Source of the DNA: Erpetoichthys calabaricus
Lineage: Eukaryota; Chordata; Cladistia; Polypteriformes; Polypteridae
Direction of reading: 5' to 3'
Assembly: GCF_900747795.2 (NCBI RefSeq)
Contig: NC_041394.2
Span: 115,734,462 to 115,798,461, forward strand
Length of the DNA: 64,000 nt
Numbering within the stretch: position 1 is the stretch's first letter; each line of letters starts with the position of its first letter. Below the pieces are notes generated by a model. That model saw only the letters and a program-made list of their open reading frames with translations. It had not been told where the DNA came from and ran no database searches. Below, piece by piece: positions 23,261-36,100 of the stretch. The translations under genes and the position numbers were made by a program.

Positions 23261-24960
23261 ATCTTAATTTTAGATATCACCTTTAACAGCACGCACCAAA
23301 TGCACTTTACAGAGGACTGCACTTTATTACCATTATCAGTCTGGTAATAAAAATATAAACCATATCAAGATTTCAAAGAAATTCGTAAATTGTTTTATAA
23401 TGAATATAAAAATAGCTCAAAGACAGTGCAGTGTACTGGATAAGGAAATTGATTTTAAACTTCAAAGCTGACGAGGAAATCCCCAGCACTGACACACTGT
23501 GACTCTGACCTAATGAATTAACCTACATGTTCTACAACCTATTATGTGATTTAGGATGAACACACCAAGACCAACCTTTCTGTCTGTTTTTGTCAAGGTG
23601 AATGTTATCAAGGGAGCTCTATTAAATACCATTTAATTTATAAAGCAGTCATAGTTTATATTTAGTAAAGATTAAAAGCTCTGTATAAATTATCATTGAA
23701 TGATAGCAAGACGTATACCATTGGTAATAGGATGGCATCTGTGGGGACAATGCCATCACTGCACTGAAACAGCCTTGCAGGGGACAAAGATATAGTGGTG
23801 TTATTGCCTTGCAAATCAAATACCATTACACTTTCACCTGCTTAAAAAAAATTAAATGCACTGGGTTTGTTACTAAAGATAAATTTCCTATCATCTAACT
23901 CTTTACCAGCAGAGCTAAAGAACCTTAATGCATATACCTAGTATTGCCAGTATAAGGGGCCAAGAACAGCGTAATTACAGTATTATAAAGGGTTGTCTTA
24001 TGACTGAGAGGCCACCAGAACTGGTTGCAACCACTTTAAATCAATTTGGTTGTACAAAGGATTGACAGATTATACTAAAAAATAAATCTATTGCATTATG
24101 TATTTGAAAACCTCAAGTCTGTTTATTTACAACCTTAAGAAAGTTTTTCCAAATTTTCATGGAAATGTTTGGCTATAACTACAGCAAAATAAAATATCCG
24201 GTACCTAACATTCAAAGGAATTTAATATGGACAGTGACTAGAAGCACCTTAACAAACAACTTGAAAATCAAACTGATTAAAAACATTTTTGAAGAATAAG
24301 TGACATAAATAAATCAATTGAAACTACGACATCGGTAGTACAGTACAACATTTACGGTTTATTTAGAGTTTATTTGTCTTAGAAAGGGAAAGGTGACCTT
24401 GTTTTCAGTTCTAAATTAAATATTTGAATTGACGATACTCTCAAACAAATAAAAGTTGAGACCTTCTAGCACAACAGCTCCAAATATGCAGTATTTTTAT
24501 TAGGACGTTTTTTCAAAGGATCCACATGCCTTCTTCCGTTCGTACAGTTCAAGTCTTACAAACGGGGGACAAAGCTGGAATATCGCCCTAACAAACTGTA
24601 CAGCAGCCCGTTAAGTTCGCTGTCTTAACTACAACATAAACACACTAAAATATACAGAATTCGCACAGTGTAGGGACTACAGCAGCAACGTATGCCCATC
24701 ACATTTCTTCCGTTTCCTGGACATCCCAGGCCAGTGTGCTTATTATTTCTGAAAATCAGTGATCAAAAAAACTCTAATCCCACTACATTCAAAATGTATT
24801 TTTAGAGAAGATTGCGCAGGATACGGATATGGTGCCGTCACAAAAAAATGTCCGAGGTGCAAATATATCTCAGTGCTAGGTGATCAGACGATTAGTCGAG
24901 ATTTATTAGTTTTAAACAGATTACAGCGATACCACTCTCTTCGAATAAATGAAAACAGTC
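23261..24960. other. RHNO1 5' side, no exon recognised
   Basis: No coding exon or well-preserved repeat. A slightly CpG-richer stretch at 24,520-24,720 has no convincing motif. It probably lies within the first RHNO1 intron. Confidence 0.35.
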
Positions 24961-24969
24961 AATATATTC

Positions 24970-25021
24970 AGTTCCCTCGACGAACGGGAAAGGCGCTATA
25001 TAAATAAAATGTATTTTTATT
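24970..25021 (+). repeat. LINE 3' tail fragment
   Basis: CGAACGGGAAAGGCGCTATA followed by AATAAAATGT and a T/A tail, the common L2-like 3' end of this genome. Confidence 0.5.
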
Positions 25022-25338
25022 AATTGAAGTAGTCTGTACCTCTCCAGCATATACGAACCACACAGCCTGATAATTATTTTAAACCTTCTCGTTTGGGACT
25101 TTAACTTTGTCAACAATTTCACTGTAAGGTTGAACAAAAAACTTGCAACAACTATCTAAAAGGGATTTTATTTGTGTTTATCCTAAGCAAAACTGTGCAA
25201 TCTCAGAAAATCAAGCAAATACAAAATACTTACGACTTAGACAGGAATCAAATCCCACAGGCGTCTGTTTTATTTGTTTCTTTCTTTCTTTCTTGCAATT
25301 TTACTATCATAATCAGTACTGTTTACAGAACAAACTTA

Positions 25339-25480
25339 CTATTATATGTATTTTTATCATTCATGTAATTGCCGGTTCTTTGCGAGACAAAGCGAATCCA
25401 TAGGTTTAAACCCCGCCCATAAACGGATTCTCTATCATGATTGGCGTTATCAAAGTCTGTGTAACACTCTATTGGCGAGA
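25339..25480 (-). other. RHNO1: Candidate RHNO1 noncoding first exon
   Basis: On the minus strand, downstream of the CCAAT pair, the first consensus donor is ATAATA|GTAAGT at 25,340/25,339. Splicing from it to the acceptor at 22,021 would give the RHNO1 leader. A second GTAAGT donor lies nearer 25,230. Both are sequence-only guesses. Confidence 0.3.
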
Positions 25481-25560
25481 AGAAAGACAAGAACCGGAAG
25501 TAGCTGTCAAGCGCCAAAATTCAAATCGCTGCTAGAACTGCTTCCGATGTGATCCAGTCA
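25405..25560. promoter_or_regulatory. Shared RHNO1-FOXM1 promoter
   Basis: Two inverted CCAAT boxes (ATTGG at 25,440-25,444 and 25,471-25,475) are exactly 31 bp apart, the spacing typical of NF-Y pairs in G2/M genes. A GC box (CCCCGCCC, about 25,411) lies upstream. Downstream are an ETS site ACCGGAAGT (25,493-25,501), an E2F-type site that reads TTTTGGCGC on the minus strand (25,511-25,519), and TTTGAA, a CHR-like hexamer, on the minus strand at 25,520-25,525. The minus-strand RHNO1 and plus-strand FOXM1 diverge from here, as they do in mammals. Transcription starts were not located. Confidence 0.7.
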
Positions 25561-25723
25561 TAATTGCTATAGTTTTCGTTTTTAAACGATATGTTAATTG
25601 TACCGTTGACAGTTCAGAGCTCTAACGTTCTGGTTAATTTTAGCACTATATGCACGCCAAATCGAAATCTGAATCAGATCAGGAACTGAAAAAGAAAACA
25701 ATCCTTTTAAGATTAATATGAAG
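25530..25723 (+). other. FOXM1: FOXM1 noncoding exon 1 (3' end defined)
   Basis: The exon ends ATATGAAG|GTAAGT, a perfect donor, and splices to the acceptor TTTTCTAG at 26,627/26,628. The 5' end is unknown. It contains one upstream frame (25,650-25,721) and the start of a second (25,718). Confidence 0.6.
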
Positions 25724-26672
25724 GTAAGTCTGAAGTTGTTTCACAAAGAATGACTGCCCTGATCCTGGGAGCGTAGTAAAAATGGGTCAGACTTTAATTT
25801 AATTCCTTTTTCATTGCAGCGTTTGAAATAGGTTTTGATAAAGCAGTCAATTATTACAAAAAAGAAGAAAGTGTGCGTAGAATTAAGTATAATTTATCCC
25901 TGTGTTCATAAACTGGCGGTGTAATAAAAAAATCATCATAACAATAAGTGTAACCCATTGACAGCTTATTTTTATCACTAACTTTGCGATACATTTTTCT
26001 TTTTTTTTCATTCAGTTTGTTAATGCGTTAGGACTTGCTATTGTAAAAGTGATTTGTGTATTTGTTTTTATATCCTGACGTATATGTGTTCCGGATTAAA
26101 GAAGTACAACGCGATTACGGTCCGAAATTGTTATGATTTACATTAAATTTATTTTCCCATCCAAATCCTTATTTTTCATTTAAGAGGTATTTTATAGTTT
26201 TGTTTTGATTTAATACCATTAGAATTATACTATAAACACTATAATATAGGTACAAATCATGTTGTTATCTTGAACAACTTTGTTTTGTGATCTTTGCACA
26301 GTGTAAATATATTAGGGCTTTAAAGAACAAAAGAAGAAGGAGAGACAGAGAGAGCTCTGGAGCACGGAGACAGTTTTGTAGGCTAGTGTAACAAAAACAA
26401 AAAGTTTAAAAGGACTGGGGAACCCACGAGATTTTTTAAGGTTTCCAGAGGTGTATTTTACTTAGTTACATTTTTGACAAAAAAAATGCTTGGTTGGGTA
26501 TTACTGTATCTTTATAATAGTATACTGTATGTCAAATGCATTATACACATCTGGTGAAGGGTGAATAAAATGTGTTGCCTCCTTTAATTTTCATTTTATT
26601 GTTTATTTTTAATTTATTGTTTTCTAGACAAGAAATTACTGCTTATTGTTTCTTGGAGTTATACCTCAATGA
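25650..26672 (+). promoter_or_regulatory. FOXM1: Two tandem upstream frames in the FOXM1 leader
   Basis: The first frame starts at 25,650 (MHAKSKSESDQ..., 23 residues) and stops at 25,719-25,721. Its TGA overlaps the ATG of the second at 25,718 (ATGA). The second, MKTRNYCLLFLGVIPQ, crosses the exon 1/2 splice. It stops at 26,670-26,672, overlapping the FOXM1 ATG at 26,669 in another ATGA. Translation is not shown. Confidence 0.6.
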
Positions 26673-27167
26673 TCAGTATGAAAAAGAGCCCAAAACGGCC
26701 CCTTATATTAAAAAGAAAGAAATTATCGCTTACGCAGAGAGAGGACAACGCCTCCAAGAATGAACAGGACAGCAAGCAAGGGGACCTCGTCCCTCTCCGT
26801 GATCAGAAATTTCCAGATGGAATCCGCATTATGGATCACCCGTCTATGCCAAACACGCAGGTGGTGGTTATTCCAAAAACTGCGGATCTCCAAAGTGTCA
26901 TTGGAGCCTTGACTGCCAAAGGGAAACAATGCGGCCCCCAGGGTCCAAACAAATTCATTTTGCTCAGCAGTGCAGAAGGTTCAGTTGGAGGGGATAGACA
27001 CGAAATATCAAAAAAACTTGAAGTGCAAACAAAACGAGATTCCCAAGTTGCCTCAGATGGGACAGATTTAACACTGTATGACACCTTGGGTATGTCCAAA
27101 ATCATTCCAGAGCATGCAAATTCTTCTGGAGGAATGGAGAGGAATCCTGATGAAGACATTCAAGGAG
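26669..27167 (+). CDS. FOXM1: FOXM1 first coding exon
   Basis: The exon begins at 26,628 after TTTTCTAG. The ATG at 26,669 (MISMKKSP) and the in-frame ATG at 26,678 ([13 protein letters not shown]) both open the protein. Human starts MKTSPRRPLILKR and only the second has A at -3, so 26,678 is preferred. Conserved blocks are [13 protein letters not shown] and [10 protein letters not shown]. The donor is GAG|GTAGTT, phase 1. Confidence 0.9.
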
Positions 27168-30100
27168 GTAGTTAATTTCTTTACATAACATTTATTCATA
27201 ACAATTATTTTAGCATTGTTTTAGTTAAATTTGCCCCTTGTTTACAAATAAGGCACATTTTTAGAAAAAAGTAAAATGTTCATAATGCAAAGGTTTCCAA
27301 ATAATGAAAAAGATTTTAAACCACCCCAACCTTACATCCTTAACTTATTTTAATATGTCAAGTATAATTTTATTTATTTACTGTAACTGATAGTTTCTCT
27401 TCAGAGAATAATTTTTAGTATTAACCTGCCCCTTCATGTAATTCATGAGCTAAAATGAATGCGGACACATAAGTATTCTTCAGCTTTTCAAATTATTTGG
27501 TAATTTGTCTGATATGGTGTGATGTACTGTATTGTATTTGGAGATTTTTTTCTAATTGCTGTAAAAGAGAATCTTAATTATACTTTTAATCAATGGATGG
27601 TAGTGTTAAATCAGACAATTCTGCTACAGGTTATTGTTGATGGCTACAGGACATAAATGTTTACCTGCCTTGCTAAATAGTCGGACTGCTTTGATTAAGT
27701 ATCACATCCACACACAATGTGGTGATACAGAACTGTCTGCTTCCTTTGAAAATTAACGAGTTCTGGGGACATTGGTTTCTAATCAAGTACTTTTTGATAG
27801 CTGGCCACAATACCATTGTTGAACCAAAGTAAATGTGTTTACACAATTTGTTCTGCGGAGGAAATTGTCTTGCACCATTGTTTCACTGATTGCCATGTTG
27901 ATCTATGCAGAAATTGAAGCATTTATATATTTCTGGGTAAAGGAGAATAAAAAAGAACAGAGAAGTATGGTCTGGGACTTGTGACTGCTGCCTGCTTCTT
28001 ATATGCTCTTTCACCATATCGCAGTGGCTACACCCTGAAGGAACAGTGGCTTGTACCTGTACCAGTTTATATCTTACTTGTAATTTTATTGTTGATCAGA
28101 ACTCTTTCCTGTATAGAACATTCTAGTGAGCTACAGCCACTTTCCAGAGGATGAAAAATCTATTAGAAAATATTTGATCTCTTAGTATAAGTGAGCATCA
28201 GAAATTTTCAGTAATTATAGAAAATGTTACAGCACAGGTGGAGCTATATCTGCAGTCTGCTTTACTAAGGTGCTTGTTTGATAAGCTGTAGATTTCAAGA
28301 TTAAGCTGATACTGTGATTTTAATATTGTATGGAACTGTATTCTGTGTGAATGATTGTTATAGCACAAATGATTGTCTGTTCTTCTACCTTGTAAGAAAT
28401 AGATAGCTCTGTAATGGATGACAGTTTGACCAACATCCAGTGGTTAGGCACAATGAATACAGATGGTCTGCCTTCCTACACAGTGAAAAAAGAAGCTGCA
28501 CAAGAAAACATTAGTGTTGGATCTCAAACTAAGCAAGTAAGTACACATCAGTTTCATGCTACTGTTACTATATACAGTATGATTTGTGTATTTCTTTATA
28601 ATATTTCACATTTGTTATAGGTGACATTAAGTAGAAGCACATATGACACGTAAAATTCATACAGAGAAGAAAATTATAGTGGTAGAGGAATATTAATTTC
28701 TGTAGTTGACTGCTACTACCAAGAAAAAAGACAGTCCACAAAAACATTTCACATAATTGTAATGTGTCAAAATATTACCCCATTGTCATTTTCTGTAATC
28801 TATTCAATATATTTTCCATTTTTTAAGGCAGCTTGTTGTCAAAAGCACACAATATTTGACATATTTTGTGAAATCATACAGTGAAGTTAAAAAAATGCAT
28901 TTCCTTTTTATTATCATTACAAAATAAGTTCTTGCTTAAAGTGAAATGAATTGGTGTACACAAATATATTATCTGTATTTAAAATATTTATTCTGAAATA
29001 ACAGAGTAGTGATAAAGAACAGAATGTAGAAAGTTTAGCTAATGCATAATTTTTCATCAAAAAAATAATTATCATTGCCGTTCCTATTGTACTAAATTCT
29101 GCAAATATCATTAAGTTGAGATTTGAAGGTTCCCAAAATATTACTGTTTACCAAAGCACTTAAATACGTAGAATAAGTCACTGTAGTTATCTGTGTGAGA
29201 AAAACTTTCTAACATTTCCCCTTAATTAACTTCTGTCTGCACACCCCCACTCTCTTTGTTTATAGTTGGAGAACTTATTTATTATTATTATTATTTTTAA
29301 AATAAAAGTTAAGACTTACCACACTGTTTTCCATATTAATTTTGATTATTCTGTCGTGTTATACTGATTGCTATATAGTCTAGCCTCCTGTGACAGGGTT
29401 GCAAAGCATGAGAGCAACAACATTATCAAGTTTGTGGATAGTATCACTGTGATTGGCCTCATCAGCGACAATGATGAGGCCACTTACAGGAGGGAGGTAA
29501 AAGACCTGACTGTATAGTGCTATAACAATAACTACTTCCAGAATGTTGACAAAACAAAGGAGATCATTGTGGACTTCAAAAAGAACAAAAGTACTCATGT
29601 TCCACTGCACATTAACAACTCCCCTGTCCAGGAAATTAGCAATTTCAGGTTCCTAGGTGTCCAGATCACCAACCGCCTTTGGTGGTCAGTCAACACCACC
29701 TGTGTAGTCAAAAACATTCAGCAAAGTATCTTTCCTGGGGAGGGTAAGGAGCTTGAGGGTAGGAACCAAAATATTAGTGAACTTTTACCGCCACACCATT
29801 AAAAGCTTCCTGATCACTACATTGTGGTTTGGTATTCTTACATGTCAGCATCAGAAACTTCTCCAAAGGAACATCTATATAGATTCTACAAATCATTGGG
29901 GCTGACCGTTCCACAGCTTCATAACATCTACTTAACCAAATGCCTGAGGACAGCCGAATCCATAACATCTGATAACAGCCATCCAACTCCTCTCTTGTTT
30001 TCACTTCTGCATTCTGGGAAGTGCTACCAGAACCTCATCACTCGCTGTACCCACTTCAGGACCCACTTTATCCTCCAGGCCATAAGATCACTGAACTTCC

Positions 30101-33100
30101 AATATCCTGATCCTACCTGCACTGTACCAATATTTTTAAATTATTCCATCCCATGCCTCATGTGTACGTACCTTCGGCATCTTTCCTTTGTCTCCATGTG
30201 TGCGCGAACCTGTTCTGACCAGGATTCCTTCACTTGGCTTATTTTTTATATTAATGTTGTTATAATGAGTAGGCAAGACATTTTTAAATATTTGCTGATC
30301 TTTTTTCCTTTTTTTTTTTTCTAGGCTGATGTTGAAATAAGAGACTCGCATACACTCAAAGAACAACAGCATGAAAGACCCCCTTATTCATACATGGCAA
30401 TGATTCAATTTGCCATCAACAGTAAAAAAGATAAGAAGATGACCCTGAAAGAAATTTACACTTGGATCGAAGAACATTTTCCATATTTCAGGCAAACTGC
30501 AAAGCCGGGTTGGAAGGTAAATTGCTAAGTAAGATGTGGTATAATATAACAAATCAGTGATTGTAACATAATGTTTTTGAATTTACAGTATATTCACTGC
30601 TTTTTTATCCTCTGTGTTGGTATACCTTGGGATTTAGAGGGTGCTTTCACCAGAACTTATAGAGTAGAGTATAGATAATTATAGAGTAAGGCACACTAAA
30701 CTGCACACCCACACTTAGTGATACAGGGACAATTTAGAAATGCCATTTAACCTAATGTGTAAGTCTTTTAGATGAGTGAAGAACTCTGCAAACCCACACA
30801 AATATGAAAAAGTTCCAAGCTGTCAGTTATGAAATACAGTCCTTGGAGCTGTCCGCCAGCAACATTATCCACTGTGTAACCTTGCTGCCCCCCTTTGGGG
30901 AAAAAAATACATTTAAAGAAAGAAGCAAATTGCCCTATGGCTACATTTTCAAGTTGAATTACATTTGGAGAATTGACAGGGTTCTTTAAAGTATTTTTTT
31001 TTGCATAAATTCTATGAAAACACTACATTTCTAACAAAAAATTGTCTTTATGTTATATGTTCCTTTTATTATCAATACAGGCACTTCATACATCAAAGAT
31101 AATATTTTAATACATTTGAACATTTTAATATGCAGACACAATTATTTTACCAATCAAATAACACCATAATTTTTATATTCAGAGTGTGAGAATCAGATTC
31201 TTGTATAGTGCTTGTTTTATATAATGACACTATAGTTAATTAACACTGCAATAAAATAATGAAATGCTTGCATCACTGTAGTTTTCTTCATTCACTATGG
31301 TAAGATAAATGGAGAAGAGAACTTTTGGTCTTGATGTGTTATTATTTTTTTCTTTTCTTGCTGCTGTGCTTTTCAGAGTGATACAACTGCACCAAGGGTA
31401 AATTTGCAGATAAATTATAGCCAGCTCATATGGATTGGGTTAAACCAAACAGAAAAATTATTTCCTATACATCTGTTTCCTTTCTTTTCTACCATCGTAA
31501 CATTCTTGCTATTAAGGTCCTTAAGGAAATGTTTCAAAGAATGACAAGCATTTCATTCTATGTATAATATCTTGCAAATAGTTGCATTTATCCTCATTAT
31601 TTGTTCCAAATGTTATCACAAAACCAAAAAAACAACAGTATTTTGTGTAATCTAAATGTTTTTTTATATATATCTGATAGAATTCAATCCGCCACAACCT
31701 GTCCCTTCATGACATGTTTGTTAGAGAAACTACAGCAGATGGGAAGATCTCCTTTTGGACGATTCGGCCGGGAGCCAACCGTTGTCTAACACTGGATCAG
31801 GTTTATAAAGTTAGTTTTAAACTTTGAATGTTTTCTTAATTTATCAAAATATTTCATTATTAAAACTAGCAGGTGAAATCTAAACATAAAGAAAAGCCCA
31901 AACACAGGATGAGTTCTTCTTATTTAATAGAAAAAGCAAACTGGTCTTGATACCTCAGAATAATTCATGGGCATATTCTTGATGTCTTCTATAGAAAATG
32001 ATGAAAGAAATAAAAAAATTTCTAATTTTTATTGTGCATTAAATTCAGTTGATTTTGTTTTTATTTGTGTTTGTCTTTGTAATATGAATGACAACACAAT
32101 GAAACCAATTTCCAAATTTTCACACTTTTGTAATGGCTTATCCATTGAATATATTGTTTATTTAAAAGTCATGCCTAATAAACACTGTGCTGGGAATCTG
32201 AATCTTCTTTTCAAGTTACTCCTTGTGTTACATTTTTCTTTTGTGTATTCCCCCAGCCAGCAGAATCCTCTGCATCACCTCCCATGTTGACAGTACAGAT
32301 CTGTGAACAAGTAAGTTTGTATTTAAAAAAATGTGTTATTGTTTACTTTGTGAAATGAGAAATAATTAAAATATTCCTGAAGCAAAGCAAAGGTCTAAGT
32401 CACTTAGAAAGGGGAATTGGGATCAGCATATTTTGTTTATGCAAAAAGGCTAAGTGGATCTTCGGAGCGTAAAGTGATGTTTATTGCCTCATGAAAAATT
32501 TTCAAAATACCATGTCAATTATTGAAGCCTCAAAGAGAGGAAAAAACTTTGCACTCTGGATTGTCAATTTTGCAACACTCACAAAAGTATTTAGAAACTA
32601 TCTGTTAAATCTTAATGTTGTTGTTCAAGAAGAATATAAAAATGTTGGAGTTAATGACATATTTCAATATCACAGATGTTTTAACTGTATTTTTCATAAA
32701 TTTAAAACAATTTAGAAAATCTCTCATTTATCTAATGATTTAATTTAGAGAATATCAACTTTTTCACTGAAATTAGTATGTTTTGGACAATTTGCATGTT
32801 TAACTCATTTAGGATACATGCTGTTTTGTGGTGTAAAAGTATCCAGGAAAGGCACTTTAACCTCTAAGGTTCTTTTTATATTGGTGGACAACTTAATACT
32901 GGAAATGCTTAAACTGTTAGCCTTGATTCACACACATGTTCTGCAAAACTACCTATTCAACATTCACTCAGCACAGATAACGCTCAAATACAAAGCAAGA
33001 ACATCTTAACTTTGGCCAAGGCTAGCTACAGCAACTTCAATACCTTACCAGGGGTAGAAGCCATTTTGCTCACAATGTGTCCCTGCTGAGATTCACTTAC

Positions 33101-36100
33101 GTGTTGATCCGTCTACAGATTGTTTCCATTGAAGGGGCTACACTTCAGAATACCCTATCAAAAGCCATGAACAACTATTTCTGTTGGGACTTCATATCCC
33201 AATGGCTACCTTTGAAAGGGCTACACAGTCTAACAGAAGCCAAGGGCTAATCACTACCCCTCACAGTACAATACTTAAATGGATACAGTTCATGTTATAA
33301 ACAATCATTGTCCCATTGATAAATGTCAGTAAATATCAGGACATCTTTAGTAAAACAATACTTAAACTATTTCAATCATTATGTTTATTTGAAGGAGAAA
33401 CCAGGTGTAAATGTTGGATATGAAAACATACAACCTGAATGATTCAAATCAGGGTCACACCACAAAACTTTGTTTCAGGTGGCTATGGCTTTGGTTGTTG
33501 CAGTCTTTGGTTTCTTAAACCAGGCATGATGCTTGCTAGTGAAGAATCAGTCTGTAGGTGGCAAAGTCAGAACTAGTTGTCTTTGGCAGTTGTTTCTCTC
33601 TCTCCTCCTAGTCTGGGTACCGCTGGTTTAACTTTGTGTCGAATGAGCGGTTGCTCATGGAGTCCAGAATGAGGCACATTACCTGTGAGGGAGTATCAGT
33701 TACGGCGCCATTTGTAGTGATTCCCCAAGGGTGATCTGGTTTGCAGGATCCTCATTGTTGAGGACCCAAGCAGGTGGACCAGGCCAAGGGGACGCCCAGG
33801 TAACACCTGGCTGCAGCAGATGGATGGTCATTTCTGGAGGGTGGGACTGGACTGCATGTATGCCTTGGGGTTGTCAACCTGGATCCCGAGCTGTTTTGTC
33901 GTGTGGTGGGTGTGGTAACGGGCTGTACCAGTGTGTACTCCCCAACCTGACCTGACCTCCTAGTCTTGATAGTTATTTTGTCTCTCTTCCTCTGTTTCTC
34001 TCTCTCTCTGTGCCTTTTTAAAATCCTTTGAATTTATATGGTCTTGCTAACTGCTCCTTTTCACAATAAAATCATGCCTTATGTAAGATGCTGCATCAGT
34101 CAAAGTTTGGGACACCTGAGGATTTCCCGTGGTCTGATTGATTGTTGACTAAGTTGCTTTTGGCTAGACTCAAAACATGTTCATCTTAAGGTCTCGAGCC
34201 TCCATTTTACATATTCTTTCAAGCATATACACACTGGTTAGTTTAGCTTAAATATAAGCATTCTAATAAGCAATGACACGCTTTAATAATTTATACTTAT
34301 TTTCCCACAATTCCAGTCTATTTTGCATATCTACTTCCAAAATCTGATGGTCTTGGGGAAGTCCATCCATCCATCCATTTTCTTCCGCTTATCTGAGGTC
34401 GGGTCGCGGGGGTAGCAGCTTGAGCAGAGATGCCCAGACTTCCCTCTCCCTGGCCACTTCTTCTAGCTCTTCCGGGAGAATCCCGAGGCGTTCCCAGGCC
34501 AGCCGGGAGACAGTCCCTCCAGCGTCTCCTGGGTCTTCCCCGGGGCCTCCTCCCGGTTGGACATGCCCGGAACACCTCACCAGGGAGGCGTCCAGGAGGC
34601 ATCCTAATCAGATGCCCGAGCCACCTCATCTGACTCCTCTCGATGCGGAGGAACAGCAGCTCTACTCTGAGCCCCTCCCGGATGACTGAGCTTCTCACCC
34701 TATCTTTAAGGGAGAGCCCAGACACCCTGCGGAGGAAACTCATTTCAGCCGCTTGTATTCGCGATCTCGTTCTTTCGGTCACTACCCATAGAAGTCTTGG
34801 GGAAGTACATCCTAAATATTAATGACTTACTGTATATACTCGCGTTTAAGTTCTCCCACGGATAAGTCTGGACTTGATTTTACTGTATAATTTCTGGTAT
34901 TTTATAATGTCGGTCGTATAAGTCGAATGCAGAAAACTCATGCTATTGGTCCAAGTGATTATGATATGCTAACGTCCACCTGCGAGAGAAACCACGGAGT
35001 ACACTGCCTTTTTTATCTACGTATTGTGCCTGCGTGACCAAACAGTAATACCTGAACTATTCCGAAGCAATGTTTGCACTGTTTTGTGTTTTTTGTATCT
35101 CACGCCCTCCTACACCTTTATCGTAAGAACATCCCATATCTACGATGGAGCGTTCGATCAGAAGAAAATATGAAGTTGGTTTTAAATTAAAAGTTGTTGA
35201 AGTGTGCGAAAAAAATTGGTAACTGCGCTGCTGCAACAAAATTCGATGAGTCTGAGAAACTAGCGCGAGATTGGAGGAAGCAAGAAGATGTTAAAAAAAA
35301 ATAATAATAAATTTAAGTGTCATATTTTTGAATGGGCATATAAGTCGGGGTCTGATTTTATGATCGATTTTTCGGGTTTCGAGACCCAACTTATACACGA
35401 GTATGTACAGTAATAAGATAATTTGTACCTGCCTGCCCTTTCAGTTACAGAACATTTCCCACTTGAGCTCTGTGCCCAGAACTTAAGAGTCATTTTCTAA
35501 ATAATTCTAAAACAAAAATGGGCCAAAATAAAATGCACAAATTAATATTACAAGTTATATTTAGCATACTGTAAAAGCTCAGTTTTCCAACAGAATTACA
35601 CTTGCCTCTGACCATTTGCACATATTGCATGTAGGCTGCATCTGTGAATGTCAGGCCACTGGTGCTGCACATCTCTCCAGGTCAGCCAGCTAAGATCTTC
35701 CCCAAAGCCCATTTGATGGTGATAATGAAAATGAGTGGAGAGAGCATGCAGCCTTGTCTTACACTGGTTTGGATGAGGAAACTGCAGGATTGCCTGTCAT
35801 ACAATCTCACTCTGCATTGGCTGATGTTGTAGAAATCCGTGATAACACTGACCAGTTTTGGTGGCTCTCAAGTTGTTTTTAGCTCCTTCCACATGGATTC
35901 CCGTCAGTCATTCTCAAAGGCACTCTTGAAATTGATGAAGGCTGCATCGGTTTTCTTGCTGCATCTTCAAACTCTCTTTGAACATCTGCCCGATTGAAAA
36001 GATCTGATCAATATAGCCTCACCCTGCCCTGAAGCCACATTGCTTTTGCGTTGTGGTGGATTCACAGAATGGTTGTAGACAGGCTCGGATGATCTGTGTG

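Larger units (their letters stand above)
28537..30324 (+). other. FOXM1: FOXM1 intron 3 with LINE insertions
   Basis: 1.8 kb, ending in a long pyrimidine tract TTTTTTTTCTAG. It holds a small CR1-like fragment and a sense-oriented LINE 3' half, listed separately. Confidence 0.85.

Noticed and set aside
25505-25530. Canonical CDE-CHR tandem
   Set aside because: GCGCC and TTCAAA are 4 nt apart, but the CHR hexamer is in the inverse orientation and order, so only a CHR-like hexamer is noted.
31601-31789. 62-codon frame over FOXM1 exon 5
   Set aside because: Shadow frame; the exon reads [10 protein letters not shown] in a different frame.
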